64,000 nt of DNA from Pseudomonadota bacterium (GTDB lineage: Bacteria; Myxococcota_A; UBA9042; GCA-2863065). The notes under the pieces were generated by a model. It did not search any database. It saw only the letters and a list, made by a program, of their open reading frames with translations, and had not been told where the DNA came from. The stretch spans positions 62,001-126,000 of the forward strand of contig SXOX01000103.1 in assembly GCA_005776585.1 (NCBI GenBank). Reading direction: 5' to 3'. Both the position numbers and the translations under genes were made by a program. Of this stretch, positions 44,164 to 52,677 are shown one piece after another; position 1 is the first letter of the stretch; each line of letters starts with the position of its first letter.

Positions 44164-44988
44164 CTACCAGTACTTTTCGAGGTGAACGTTGCCCGGGTTG
44201 CGCTTGGAGTGCTCGCGGAAGCCGCGGGACTCCAGCAGCGCGACCACGGCGGTGATCATGTCGGGGTTGCCGCAGAGGTAGACATGGTCGTGAGCGACAT
44301 CGAACGTGCGGCCCAGGGCGCGCTCGACGGTGCCGTCGGCGAACAGCAGCGGCAGCCGACCCGTGACTCCTAGAAACTCCGGATCGCGTGTCACTGCCGG
44401 CAGGTAGTGCCAGCGAGGGTTGGCGGCTACGTAACCCTCCAGCTCGTCGCGATAGCCCAGATCGACGCGGTGTCTCACCCCGTGGACGAGCAGCACCTCC
44501 CGAGGCACGAGGCCGTCGCCTCCGTGTCGGTGCGCGAGGTCCCGAAGCATCGAGACGAACGGCGCGAGCCCGGTGCCCGTGGCGACGAAGATGAGGCTGG
44601 CTGTTTCTGGTACGTCGTCCAACGTGAAGACGCCCTTGAGCCGCGGCGCGCAGAAGAGGCGGTCGCCCTCGCGTAACATGGCGAGCTGCGGCGTGAGGTC
44701 ACCGGTCCGAACGAGCGCGATGTAGACCTCGAGCTCGGCTTCGTGCGGCGCCGACGCGACCGAGTAGGCCCGCTTGATGAGGCCGTCGCTGTCGTCCGCC
44801 TCGGGACCGGGCGGGCACCCCTCGAGCCTTGGCGCGCTCGCGAGCAGCCCGAGCGTGGCATATTGCCCCGGCTTGTACGGCGGTACGCCCCCGTCGGGAC
44901 GCACCCGAATCGCGAACAGATCCGGGGCAAAGGTGGCGACGTGCGTGACGGTCGCGTTGTAGTGGGCGCTCGTGGCGGGCTGAGCCAT
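44164..44988 (-). CDS. fpr: ferredoxin-NADP reductase
   Basis: The 274-residue protein starts at ATG 44988. The FAD part contains [10 protein letters not shown] and IKRAYSVAS (the RxYS flavin motif); the NADP part has [14 protein letters not shown] and YLCGNPDMI. The C-terminus ends HLEKYW, as in the bacterial Fpr subclass. It transfers electrons between NADPH and ferredoxin or flavodoxin in the cytoplasm. It precedes aroF with a 5-bp gap and is divergent from the USG-1-like gene. Confidence 0.9.
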   Translation of the reverse strand: MAQPATSAHYNATVTHVATFAPDLFAIRVRPDGGVPPYKPGQYATLGLLASAPRLEGCPPGPEADDSDGLIKRAYSVASAPHEAELEVYIALVRTGDLTPQLAMLREGDRLFCAPRLKGVFTLDDVPETASLIFVATGTGLAPFVSMLRDLAHRHGGDGLVPREVLLVHGVRHRVDLGYRDELEGYVAANPRWHYLPAVTRDPEFLGVTGRLPLLFADGTVERALGRTFDVAHDHVYLCGNPDMITAVVALLESRGFREHSKRNPGNVHLEKYW

Positions 44989-45075
44989 GGGGCGTTCTTA
45001 CACCGGCCCGTCAGGCTTGGGTAGCGCCTTGCGCGGGCGCTGATTCCGTGGTCAGCATTTCGCCGGAGGATTGCC

Positions 45076-45993
45076 TTGGCCACTCGCCCCGTCGTCGTCA
45101 TCAATCACGCCACTGACCCGCTGGCGCTCGAGATCGTCACGCTACTCGATGAGGCGGCCGACCTTCAGCTCGACCTGCGGCTGTGCACCGATGAGCCGCG
45201 AGCCCTGGCCTCCGGCTACGCGCACTATGCGGGGCGCGACGTGGCCTTCGTCCGTCGCACGCCGCAGGCCTTGGCCGGCGCGCGGCTCGCGCTGCTGGGA
45301 GACGAGACCGGCGTCGAGCCCGCGACCACGCGCATCACGCTCTTGGGCGAGCGGCCCACGCCCGGTGCGACCGTGGCGCTGCTCGAGGTCGACCCTGACG
45401 CGCTCGACGAGGCCACGCGCCACATCGAGGTGCCCGACGGTGTCTCGACCGCGCTCGCGCTCATCGCTGAAGCGCTCTCACCGTCAATCAAGCGCATCGG
45501 CGGCACGGTCCTCGAGCCGGTCGCGTCGCGCGGTCCCAAGGCGCTCGAGGAGCTGTATGAGCAGACGCGCGCGTTGTTTGCTCGTACGGAGCTTCCAACC
45601 GAGATCCTCGGCGATCGCCTCGCCTTCAACGTGCTCGCCCAACCCGATCGTACGCTGGATCTGGCCGCCGTCCTGGGAGGCGCGCCTCCTGTCGCGCTTC
45701 GCCGCCTGCTGGTGCCAGTCTTTGGCGGCACGACCCTCGCGCTCGAGCTGGTCGTCGGTCCGCTCTCTTCCGCGCAGGCACAGGCCAAGCTCGCGGCTCA
45801 GGAGGGCCTCGCCATCGACGACGCGCCGAGCCCCGCGAGCGCGGTCGGCACCGACGCCGTCCAGGTGCTCGCCCCCGGCGATGGCGACAAGCGCGGAGAG
45901 ATCCTCAGAGTCTATGCCGTCGTCGACGAGGTCCGCCGCACCGCCAAGAACTTCGTCGACGTCATCCGCGCCGTGCTCGCCCAAGAGACATGA
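45076..45993 (+). CDS. aspartate-semialdehyde dehydrogenase-like (USG-1) protein lacking the catalytic Cys
   Basis: TTG 45076 follows GGAGGA at 45065-45070. The 305-residue protein has the dimerisation-domain signature ASRGPKALEELYEQT and RLAFNVLAQPD, as in aspartate-semialdehyde dehydrogenase and its USG-1 homologue. The N-terminal Rossmann start VVVINHATDPLALE lacks the GxxGxxG pattern. The only Cys, in LRLCTDEPR, is not in the catalytic GNCS context, so the enzyme activity is not expected. In E. coli usg precedes truA; no such neighbour is here. Confidence 0.7.
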   Translation: MATRPVVVINHATDPLALEIVTLLDEAADLQLDLRLCTDEPRALASGYAHYAGRDVAFVRRTPQALAGARLALLGDETGVEPATTRITLLGERPTPGATVALLEVDPDALDEATRHIEVPDGVSTALALIAEALSPSIKRIGGTVLEPVASRGPKALEELYEQTRALFARTELPTEILGDRLAFNVLAQPDRTLDLAAVLGGAPPVALRRLLVPVFGGTTLALELVVGPLSSAQAQAKLAAQEGLAIDDAPSPASAVGTDAVQVLAPGDGDKRGEILRVYAVVDEVRRTAKNFVDVIRAVLAQET

Positions 45994-46049
45994 CGACGTT
46001 GCGCACCGGGCTCCTGGCCTGTGGGCTCTTGGCCACGTAGGCTGACGGC

Positions 46050-47036
46050 GTGATCGGTCGTTCCACGCTCGACGCCGCTCGTGCCTTCGCCTCTGCGCGA
46101 TTCCTGGGCGCGCGCATCCCCATGGTCGTCTCGGTCGTGGTCACCAACCGGTGCAACTACAGCTGCGGCTACTGCGACCGCTGGGATGGGCGCGGCGAGC
46201 AGATGGCGCCCGAGGAGCTGGCCGCCTACCTCGACGAGATGGCTGCGATGGGGACGCGCCGCGTCATCTTCACCGGCGGCGAGCCGCTCGTGCGCAAGGA
46301 CCTCCTGGAGCGCCTCGATCAGGCCGTCGCGCTCGGGATGAAGGTGCAGCTCAACACCAATGGCGTTCTGGTGCCCCGTTTTCTAGAGCGTCTGGGCGCT
46401 CTGGCCTCCATGATGGTCAGCATCGACGGCGACCTTCCGACCCACGATCGCGTCCGCGGGCCCGGGGCCTACGACGCCGCCGCAGAGGCCATTCGCGTCA
46501 TGCGACGGGCCCACCCCCACGTCCGCGTCCGCATCTCGGCCACGATGTCGTCCGAGAGCCTGGGCGCCGAGGACGCGCTGCTGGATCTCGCGCGCGAGCT
46601 CGGCGTCACCGTGTTCTTTCAGCCGGCCGAGCACCGGCAGCTCGGAGGCGAGGGCAGCAACGCCCTGGCTCCGCCGACCGCGCGCTATCGTGACGCCATT
46701 GACCACCTGCTCCTCGAAAAGCGCCGGGGCGCCCCAATCCAGAACTCGGCCTCCGCGCTCGCCTACCTCCGCGGCTGGCCGGACGCGCCAGCGCTCCCGT
46801 GTGCCGGCGCCAAACTCTTCTGTCGGCTCGACCACGATGCGCGCGTCATGATCTGTGGCCGCATGGGTGAGTACGAAGAGAGCCACTCCGCTCGCGATGG
46901 CGGCTTCCGTCGCGCGTTCTTGTCCCTGCATGAGGCAAAGTGTCCCACATGCTGGTGCGCGAGCCGCGTCGAGGTCAATCAGGCCTTCGCGCTGCGTCCT
47001 GACGCACTGTTGGGGCTTGCGACCGCCGCCACCTAG
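46050..47036 (+). CDS. radical SAM protein with a C-terminal Cys cluster
   Basis: GTG 46050 gives 328 residues. The radical SAM Cys motif is CNYSCGYC (C35, C39, C42) in the CxxxCxxC form. FTGGEPLVRKDL, MVSIDGDLP and the barrel repeats are typical. The C-terminal part carries further Cys residues (PCAGAKLFCRL, ICGRMGEY, CPTCWCASR) that could bind an auxiliary Fe-S cluster as in SPASM-type enzymes. Substrate unknown. It is 84 bp upstream of the sulfur gene run on the same strand; functional membership of that run is possible but unproven. Confidence 0.85.
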   Translation: MIGRSTLDAARAFASARFLGARIPMVVSVVVTNRCNYSCGYCDRWDGRGEQMAPEELAAYLDEMAAMGTRRVIFTGGEPLVRKDLLERLDQAVALGMKVQLNTNGVLVPRFLERLGALASMMVSIDGDLPTHDRVRGPGAYDAAAEAIRVMRRAHPHVRVRISATMSSESLGAEDALLDLARELGVTVFFQPAEHRQLGGEGSNALAPPTARYRDAIDHLLLEKRRGAPIQNSASALAYLRGWPDAPALPCAGAKLFCRLDHDARVMICGRMGEYEESHSARDGGFRRAFLSLHEAKCPTCWCASRVEVNQAFALRPDALLGLATAAT

Positions 47037-47120
47037 CCTCCGGCAGCGCCGTCACCGCACCCGGTCAGCGCGTTGGCACGTCTCTGGCTTTGGCCTCAGG
47101 ACGGAGGCCAACGACTCACC

Positions 47121-48356
47121 ATGAAAAACATCGTTATCTTGGGTGCCGGAACCGCTGGGACGATGATGGCCAACCGGCTTCGCACGCGCCTGCCCCAGCG
47201 GGACTGGGCGATCACGGTCGTCGATCGCGACGACGCGCATCTCTATCAACCCGGGCTGCTGTTCGTGCCGTTCGGCGCCGCCCGTGCCGAGGACCTGGTC
47301 CGCTCGCGCCGCGCGCTGTTCGAGCCGGGGGTCGAGGTCTGCCTCGAGGGTCTGGAGCGCGTCGAGCCCGAAACGAAGAGCGTGCGCCTCGGCAGCGGTC
47401 GGCGCCTTGAATACGACGTCTTGATCGTCGCCACCGGTACGCGGCTCGCGCCCGAGGAGACCCCCGGGCTCACGGGTCCGGGGTGGCACCAGAACGTGTT
47501 CGACTTCTACACGCTCGCCGGTGCGACCGCACTTGCCGAGCGAATGGAGCGCTTCGACGGCGGTCGGGTGCTGGTGCACTTTGCCGATCTCCCCATCAAG
47601 TGCCCCGTGGCGCCGCTCGAGTTCGCTCTGCTGGCCGATGCGTACTTCACCCAACGCGGCATCCGCGAGCGGATCGAGCTGGTCTACGTCACGCCGCTCG
47701 ATGCCGCTTTCACCAAGCCCCGCGCCTCCGCGATGCTCGGCGACCTGTTCGCGCGGCGGAACATCCGCCTCGAGACCGACTTCGCCGTCTCACGCGTCGA
47801 CGGCGAGCATGGCCTCATGGAGGCTTATGGCGGTGCGGTTACAAACTTCGACCTGCTCGTGACGGTCCCGACGCACCGCGGAGCCGCCGCAATCGAAGCA
47901 TCTGGCCTGGGCAACGAGGCCGGCTTCGTGCCCACCGAGAAGCACTCGCTGCGGGCGCGGCACCACCCGGACATCTTCGTGCTCGGAGACGCGACCGACG
48001 TCCCGACATCCAAGGCGGGCTCCGTCGCGCACTTCCAGGCCGAGGTCCTGACCGAGAACGTGCTCCGGCACGTGCGCGGGCTCGAGCTGCTGGAGGCCTT
48101 CGACGGCCACGCCAACTGCTTCGTCGAGTCCGGCCATGGCAAGGCCGTGCTCATCGACTTCAACTACGACACCGAGCCGCTTCCGGGCCGATTTCCGTTG
48201 CCGGGCCTCGGACCGTTCACGTTGCTCGAAGAGAGCGCCGTCAACCACTGGGGCAAGCTCGGGTTCAAGTGGGTGTACTGGAACCTGCTCGTGCGTGGCA
48301 AGGACCTGCCCCTCGACCATCGGATGCTGCTCGCAGGCAAGCGGGAGGCTGCATGA
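47121..48356 (+). CDS. sulfide:quinone oxidoreductase-like flavoprotein
   Basis: From ATG 47121 the protein has 411 residues. The FAD-binding motif is GAGTAG near residues 8-13, and a second dinucleotide site and VLGDATDVP near the end are typical of the family. Cys residues are C74, C161 (in IKCPVAP) and C333 (in ANCFVESG). C161 and C333 sit where SQR enzymes carry the redox cysteines, and C74 is extra. It would oxidise sulfide to sulfane sulfur with quinone as acceptor at the membrane. The stop overlaps the next start as ATGA, and the next two genes are persulfide-relay proteins, which supports this role. Confidence 0.85.
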   Translation: MKNIVILGAGTAGTMMANRLRTRLPQRDWAITVVDRDDAHLYQPGLLFVPFGAARAEDLVRSRRALFEPGVEVCLEGLERVEPETKSVRLGSGRRLEYDVLIVATGTRLAPEETPGLTGPGWHQNVFDFYTLAGATALAERMERFDGGRVLVHFADLPIKCPVAPLEFALLADAYFTQRGIRERIELVYVTPLDAAFTKPRASAMLGDLFARRNIRLETDFAVSRVDGEHGLMEAYGGAVTNFDLLVTVPTHRGAAAIEASGLGNEAGFVPTEKHSLRARHHPDIFVLGDATDVPTSKAGSVAHFQAEVLTENVLRHVRGLELLEAFDGHANCFVESGHGKAVLIDFNYDTEPLPGRFPLPGLGPFTLLEESAVNHWGKLGFKWVYWNLLVRGKDLPLDHRMLLAGKREAA

Positions 48357-49300
48357 CCACCCATCATCCATCGACTGCGGACGTGTCTGAGGCCTCGGTC
48401 CGCGACCTCCTGATCGCCTTGCACGGCAAGGTGGACGGCCTCGCTACGCAGTTCGCCGCGGTCGAACGCCGCCAGCGGGAGGACCGGCGCGCGCTCGATG
48501 ACCTGCTCACGGAGTCCGGGCCCATCCTGCGCGCCATGATGGACACGGCGACGGAGCGGCTCGACGTCCTCGATCGCCAGGGCTGGTTCGCCTTTGGGCG
48601 CGAGCTCATGGGTGTCGGACAGCGGATCGTCGAGGGCACCTCGCCCGAGGACGTCCGGCGGCTCGGCGAGAACATCCTGGCCATCCTGGACACGGTCAAG
48701 AGCATCACGCAGCCCGACGTGCTGCGGCTCGTGGGCGAGGCGACCGACGTGCTCCACGCCGCCGACCAGGTCCCCCCGATAGGGCTCTATGGGATGATGA
48801 AAGTCGCTAAGGAGGACGATGTCCGCAAGGGCTTCGGCGTGCTCATGGCCGTTCTTCGCCGCGTTGGGCAGAGCGCGCAGGCGCTTCAAGGTGGGAGCAG
48901 GTCATCGGGCAAGAAGCCGCTTGCAGCGATGCTTGCTCCGCGGCGGGAACGACCGGACGCGCCCAAGGTCCTGCCCCCGAAGACCGCCCCACCCGCACCG
49001 ACGGGCGCGCTGGCGTGCAAGCCGATGGGCTCGCAGGACAAGGTCGACCTCGCGAGCTGGACGCGCGAGGGTGCCATCGAGGTCGCCGCGTCGCTCGGCA
49101 TCGCGATGACCGACGCTCATTGGGCCATCGTCGAGTTCGCCCGGAAGGACTACGCCGAGGTCGGCGCGACGCCCAATATCCGTCGCATCACGACCGTCCT
49201 CGGTCTCGCGACCAAGGAGCTCTACGCCCTGTTCCCGAAGGCTCCGGGTCGCACCATGGCCACCATCGCCGGGCTGCCGAAGCCGGGCGGCTGTCTGTAA
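48353..49300 (+). CDS. DUF1641-DsrC/TusE fusion protein
   Basis: The 315-residue protein overlaps the oxidoreductase gene by ATGA. Residues about 1-165 form a helical DUF1641 domain (GVGQRIVEGTSPED, TQPDVLRLVGEATD). A basic, Pro-rich linker (about 170-230) with one Cys follows. Residues about 235-315 are a DsrC/TusE/RspA-type domain: WTREGAIEVAASLG, VEFARKDYAEVGATPN, and the C-terminal arm IAGLPKPGGCL. The penultimate Cys (314), the persulfide carrier of DsrC, is kept. Ten residues earlier, where dissimilatory DsrC has a second Cys, there is Thr 304, so this is TusE-like. DUF1641 and DsrC genes are usually separate neighbours of sulfide oxidoreductase and DsrE2. Confidence 0.85.
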   Translation: MTTHHPSTADVSEASVRDLLIALHGKVDGLATQFAAVERRQREDRRALDDLLTESGPILRAMMDTATERLDVLDRQGWFAFGRELMGVGQRIVEGTSPEDVRRLGENILAILDTVKSITQPDVLRLVGEATDVLHAADQVPPIGLYGMMKVAKEDDVRKGFGVLMAVLRRVGQSAQALQGGSRSSGKKPLAAMLAPRRERPDAPKVLPPKTAPPAPTGALACKPMGSQDKVDLASWTREGAIEVAASLGIAMTDAHWAIVEFARKDYAEVGATPNIRRITTVLGLATKELYALFPKAPGRTMATIAGLPKPGGCL

Positions 49301-49312
49301 GGAGGAAGCACC

Positions 49313-49786
49313 GTGTCCAACCCTGAAACCACGCGCCGCGTGTGCCTCATCTGCTCGAAGGGTGGTCTCGACGAGGCCTACCCGGCCCTCATCCTTGCCA
49401 ACGCGGCGCGGATGTCGGGCATAGAGGCGATGATCTTCTTCACCTTCTATGGCCTGGACGTCATCACCGAGTCCAAGGTCGACAGGCTCCACGTGAACAT
49501 GGTGGGCAATCCGTCGAGCCCGATGCCCACGATGCTGGCGGGCCTGCCCGGCATGGAGCGCTTCGCGGCCAAGATGATGAAGGACCGCATGGCGGAGATG
49601 AACCTCCCCACGGCGCGCGAGATGGTCGAGCTCCTACACGACGCTGGCTGCGACCTGTACGCCTGCGAGCTGGCGATGGACATGATGAAGCTCGAACGGA
49701 AGGACCTTCTGCCTCAGGTCAAAGACGTCATCACGGCCGGTGACTTCTACGACCTGTCGGTGGGTGCGCAGATCATCTTTACTTGA
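49313..49786 (+). CDS. DsrE2-type (DsrE/DsrF/DrsH-like) sulfur-carrier protein
   Basis: GTG 49313 gives 157 residues with a strong AAGGAGG at 49299-49305 overlapping the previous stop. It has the CSKGGLDEAYPALILAN start of the DsrE2 subfamily, with its conserved Cys near residue 14, and later Cys residues in AGCDLYACELAMDMM. These proteins pass persulfide sulfur to DsrC/TusE- or TusA-like partners. The position right after the fusion protein fits transfer between Cys of DsrE2 and Cys 314 of the DsrC domain. Confidence 0.9.
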   Translation: MSNPETTRRVCLICSKGGLDEAYPALILANAARMSGIEAMIFFTFYGLDVITESKVDRLHVNMVGNPSSPMPTMLAGLPGMERFAAKMMKDRMAEMNLPTAREMVELLHDAGCDLYACELAMDMMKLERKDLLPQVKDVITAGDFYDLSVGAQIIFT

Positions 49787-49804
49787 GCGCAACTGGAGCG
49801 GACC

Positions 49805-50239
49805 ATGCAAGCCTACCCTCATCACTATCTCTCGACCGCCACCGCGCAGCCGCAGGGCCTCGTCCGTCTCGAGTCGCCCGGCCTGACCCCAATCGACAGC
49901 GCCCCGCCCGCCGCGTTCGACGGACCCGGTGACCAGTGGTCCCCCGAGACACTCCTGTGTGCGGCGATCGCCGATTGCACCATCCTCACCTTCCGGGTCG
50001 TTGCGCGCATGGCCAAGCTGGAGTGGCGAGCACTGTCGTGCGAGGTGCATGGCACTCTGGAGCGGATTGAAGGGCGGACGTCGTTCACGCGCTTCGTCAC
50101 TCACGCGACACTCACGGTGCCCGAAGGGACCTCGGAGGCCGCAGCGCGGGCGGCGCTCGAGAAGTCCAAGGGCGCCTGCCTCGTGTCCAACTCGCTGTCT
50201 GGGAGCAACACGATGGAAATCACCCTCGTGTTTGCCTGA
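49805..50239 (+). CDS. OsmC/Ohr family thiol protein
   Basis: The 144-residue protein starts at ATG 49805. It has the family pattern WSPETLLCAAIADCTILTF with two Cys in the first helix and GACLVSNSLSGS near the end with the second catalytic Cys position. OsmC/Ohr proteins reduce organic hydroperoxides, and some act on sulfane sulfur compounds or persulfides. It lies 18 bp after the DsrE2 gene, so it is probably part of the same operon. Confidence 0.9.
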   Translation: MQAYPHHYLSTATAQPQGLVRLESPGLTPIDSAPPAAFDGPGDQWSPETLLCAAIADCTILTFRVVARMAKLEWRALSCEVHGTLERIEGRTSFTRFVTHATLTVPEGTSEAAARAALEKSKGACLVSNSLSGSNTMEITLVFA

Positions 50240-50255
50240 GCCCGCGAGGCGCGCG

Positions 50256-51725
50256 ATGCCGACCACCGTTCCCGACGTGCGCTGTTCCATGCGGGCCACA
50301 CGGTCACGCTGGGACGCGATCGTGGTTGGGAGCGGCGTCGGCGGCACCGCGACCGCGGCGCTGCTGGCGCGGCACGGCAAGCGCGTGCTCGTATTGGACA
50401 AGAACCCGACTGTGGGCGGAATCTTGGCCTCGGTCCAGCGCGACGGCTTCAAGATGGACGTTGGAAGTCACCTCGTCGCGCGCGGCGCCCGTGGCCCCAT
50501 TGGCCGGCTGTTGCGCGACCTCAGCCTCACGGAGCCGCGCTTTCTCACCTCGCCCATTCCGGTGCGCGCCCGCGGGCTGTTCGACGCCACAGCACCCGCT
50601 CACCGTCGCGAGTTGCCCCGGGTCGGCCTTGACGCCGCCCGTCGCCTCGGCGTCCCGGCCCGCGACATCGCGCGTCTATCGCGGCTGATGCTGCACATCA
50701 TGACGCTGACTCCGCCGGAGCTGCGCGCCTGGGATCGCCGCAGCCTGGAGTCGCTCCTACGCCGGTACACCGACCATCCGGGCGCGTACGTGTTGTTCGC
50801 CTTCCTGGCGAGCATCTTCTTCGTGTTGCCCCCGCGCGAGGTCGCCGCGAGCGAGGCAATTCTGGCGCTGCGGCACGTCATCTGGAACTGGAGCCTCTCG
50901 TATCTGGAGGGCGGGATGGACCGGCTGCCCAACGCCCTGCTGGGGGTCGTCACCGCGCACGGCGGCGAGGTCGTGGTCTCGGCCCCGGTCGTCTCGATAC
51001 GTCGCCATGCCGGGTTGCTGCAAGTAAGCACTGCCGCCGGCGACGTGTTCGAGGCGCCATCGGTGGCCGCAAACCTCGCGCCCATCGACCTGCTCGCGCT
51101 GGTGGACGACGAGATCGCGCCAGAGTGGGCGTCCCATGCGAGGGAAATTCGGCCCTCCGGCAACGCGCATCAGCTCAAGATCGGCCTCAGCCGCCGACTC
51201 GTCGACGAGGGCTGCCTCATCGGTGGGCTGTCGGTCGAATGCCCGAGCGACGTGTCGCTGTCGGTCGTCGAGCGCATGGTCGCCGACATCGACGCCGGTC
51301 GCGCCACCGACCCCATGGCGTTCTACGTGCCGGTGCCGACCAACTTCGACCCGTCACTGGCCCCACCGGGGTGTCAGCTGTTGGTGGCTAGTGTCTACGG
51401 CCCCACGTGCGACGAGCCGGTGGATCCTCCCGAGGTGTGGCGCGACCGCGCGCTGCGAGCGCTGGCCGGAGTCGTCCCCGGCCTCATGGAGGCGCTTCTG
51501 TTCGCAGAGCTCACGCCCATCGCAACGGTCGGCGCGTGGATGGGCAAGTCCTCGCACGCAGCCATCTGCAACGGACAGCGGCCGGGTCAGGTCGGCCGCG
51601 ATCGCTTGCCCGTCCGGACGCCCATCCCCGGCCTCGTCCTCTGCGGCGATGGCGCCGGCGGTCGTGGTATCGGCCTCGAGCTCGCCGCGACCTCGGCGCG
51701 CGAGGCTGTGCGGGCGCTCCGGTGA
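50256..51725 (+). CDS. CrtI-like FAD-dependent oxidoreductase (phytoene-desaturase family)
   Basis: From ATG 50256 the protein has 489 residues; ATG 50289 is an alternative. It starts with WDAIVVGSGVGGTATAALLARHGKRVLVLDK, split here as the FAD motif GSGVGG near residue 25. Other family landmarks are GSHLVARG and, at the end, GLVLCGDGAGGRGIGLELA. This is the COG1233 class of phytoene desaturases and isomerases and related isoprenoid oxidoreductases. It is coupled by GTGA to an isoprenoid-kinase-like gene. The substrate is not clear from sequence. Confidence 0.8.
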   Translation: MPTTVPDVRCSMRATRSRWDAIVVGSGVGGTATAALLARHGKRVLVLDKNPTVGGILASVQRDGFKMDVGSHLVARGARGPIGRLLRDLSLTEPRFLTSPIPVRARGLFDATAPAHRRELPRVGLDAARRLGVPARDIARLSRLMLHIMTLTPPELRAWDRRSLESLLRRYTDHPGAYVLFAFLASIFFVLPPREVAASEAILALRHVIWNWSLSYLEGGMDRLPNALLGVVTAHGGEVVVSAPVVSIRRHAGLLQVSTAAGDVFEAPSVAANLAPIDLLALVDDEIAPEWASHAREIRPSGNAHQLKIGLSRRLVDEGCLIGGLSVECPSDVSLSVVERMVADIDAGRATDPMAFYVPVPTNFDPSLAPPGCQLLVASVYGPTCDEPVDPPEVWRDRALRALAGVVPGLMEALLFAELTPIATVGAWMGKSSHAAICNGQRPGQVGRDRLPVRTPIPGLVLCGDGAGGRGIGLELAATSAREAVRALR

Positions 51726-52384
51726 GCGACGTGGGTCTCGCTGCGCTCTGGCTCGGCGTCCTCGGCGGCGGCCTCGGTCTCGCTGTGACGCTGCATCGCA
51801 TGGGCGTCCGCGCGACCGTCGTGCGTGACGTCCTTCACCTCGGTGCCGGCGTTTGGGTCTTTGGTTGGCCCTTCTGGAACGGCGTGACGGCCCCCATTGC
51901 GCTGACGCTGGGCGCGCTCGTAGCCCTTGCTCTGGTCCCCGCAGTGGCCCGTCGCTCACGCCGAGTGCGTCGACTCATGGTGTCGGTCACCGGAGACGAC
52001 GAGCGTTGGGGTGGCCTCGTGCTCTACGCGACGGCCAGCGCGACGCTCACCGCCATCGGGCTGCTCTCGCGGCAGCCTGCGCCGGCGGCCGCGGGACTGC
52101 TCGCGCTCGCGCTTGGCGATGGGCTGGGTGGCGCCATCGGGAGCCGCTTCGGCCGCCACACGTTTCGGGTGCCCGCGGCCAAGCGCAAGTCCTTGGAGGG
52201 TTCGCTGACTGTCGCTCTTGCGGGCACGCTCGGCATCGTTATTGCGGCGGGATACTTTGGCCAGACTTGGAGCCCGAGTGTCGTCGCTGTTGCGGGCGCC
52301 GTCGCCGCCGCTGTCGAGGCGCTCTCGCCCCGCGGCACTGACAACGTCGCCGTGCCGCTCGCCGTGTGGGCCGTGCTCGCCTGA
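51722..52384 (+). CDS. phytol/dolichol kinase-like CTP-dependent membrane protein
   Basis: GTG 51722 overlaps the previous stop (GTGA); 220 residues with about six membrane helices. The cytoplasmic motif GDGLGGAIGSRFGR followed by KRKSLEGSL is typical of the dolichol kinase / phytol kinase / phosphatidate cytidylyltransferase superfamily, in which CTP is the donor. The C-terminus SPRGTDNVAVPLAVW also fits phytol kinase-type members. With the CrtI-like gene upstream and a UbiA gene some 5 kb away it suggests isoprenoid lipid metabolism, which is an inference. Confidence 0.75.
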   Translation: MSDVGLAALWLGVLGGGLGLAVTLHRMGVRATVVRDVLHLGAGVWVFGWPFWNGVTAPIALTLGALVALALVPAVARRSRRVRRLMVSVTGDDERWGGLVLYATASATLTAIGLLSRQPAPAAAGLLALALGDGLGGAIGSRFGRHTFRVPAAKRKSLEGSLTVALAGTLGIVIAAGYFGQTWSPSVVAVAGAVAAAVEALSPRGTDNVAVPLAVWAVLA

Positions 52385-52387
52385 CCC
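52355..52387. repeat. left copy of a 33-bp imperfect direct repeat
   Basis: The segment 52355-52387, the 3' end of the phytol kinase-like gene including its stop, matches 56701-56733 at 29 of 33 positions, with the last 16 bases (CGTGCTCGCCTGACCC) identical. The two copies bound a block of about 4.3 kb. This is the pattern left by integration into a gene end, but no integrase is visible and chance similarity in GC-rich DNA is possible. Confidence 0.45.
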
Positions 52388-52485
52388 CGCTCAACGCCGA
52401 GGGCATGATCCCACGCGGCGGCGTTCCTCTCCCGACCCGGCGCGAGCCAACATCCGTCCGGTCCGTTCGTGATACGCGCGAACTA

Positions 52486-52677
52486 TCAACCGCGCCTACC
52501 GGGCCCGGCGACGAGCACGCCGAGAACCGCGCCGTAGAGACCGGCGACCAGCGGTCGGCAGAGAATCGTGCAGCTCCCGCCCGTGAGCGCGAACAGTTGT
52601 CCCGCGCCGATCATCACTCCCGCGCCTCCCAGGGCGGCCAGGGCCCACCGCACCCATGGGCGAGCTTTCGTCACCAT
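52486..52677 (-). CDS. small two-helix membrane protein (DUF6132-like)
   Basis: The 63-residue protein starts at ATG 52677 and overlaps the end of the rhodanese gene by 7 bp. It has two hydrophobic helices separated by GGSCTILCRP, a turn with two Cys and Pro that is typical of DUF6132. The family is found next to rhodanese and sulfur genes. Translational coupling with the upstream rhodanese is likely. Confidence 0.75.
   Translation of the reverse strand: MVTKARPWVRWALAALGGAGVMIGAGQLFALTGGSCTILCRPLVAGLYGAVLGVLVAGPGRRG

Noticed and set aside
52393-52425. A bidirectional terminator (AACGCCG/CGGCGTT) between the convergent genes
   Set aside because: The 19-bp loop is long and no T run follows; the pairing may be chance in GC-rich DNA.
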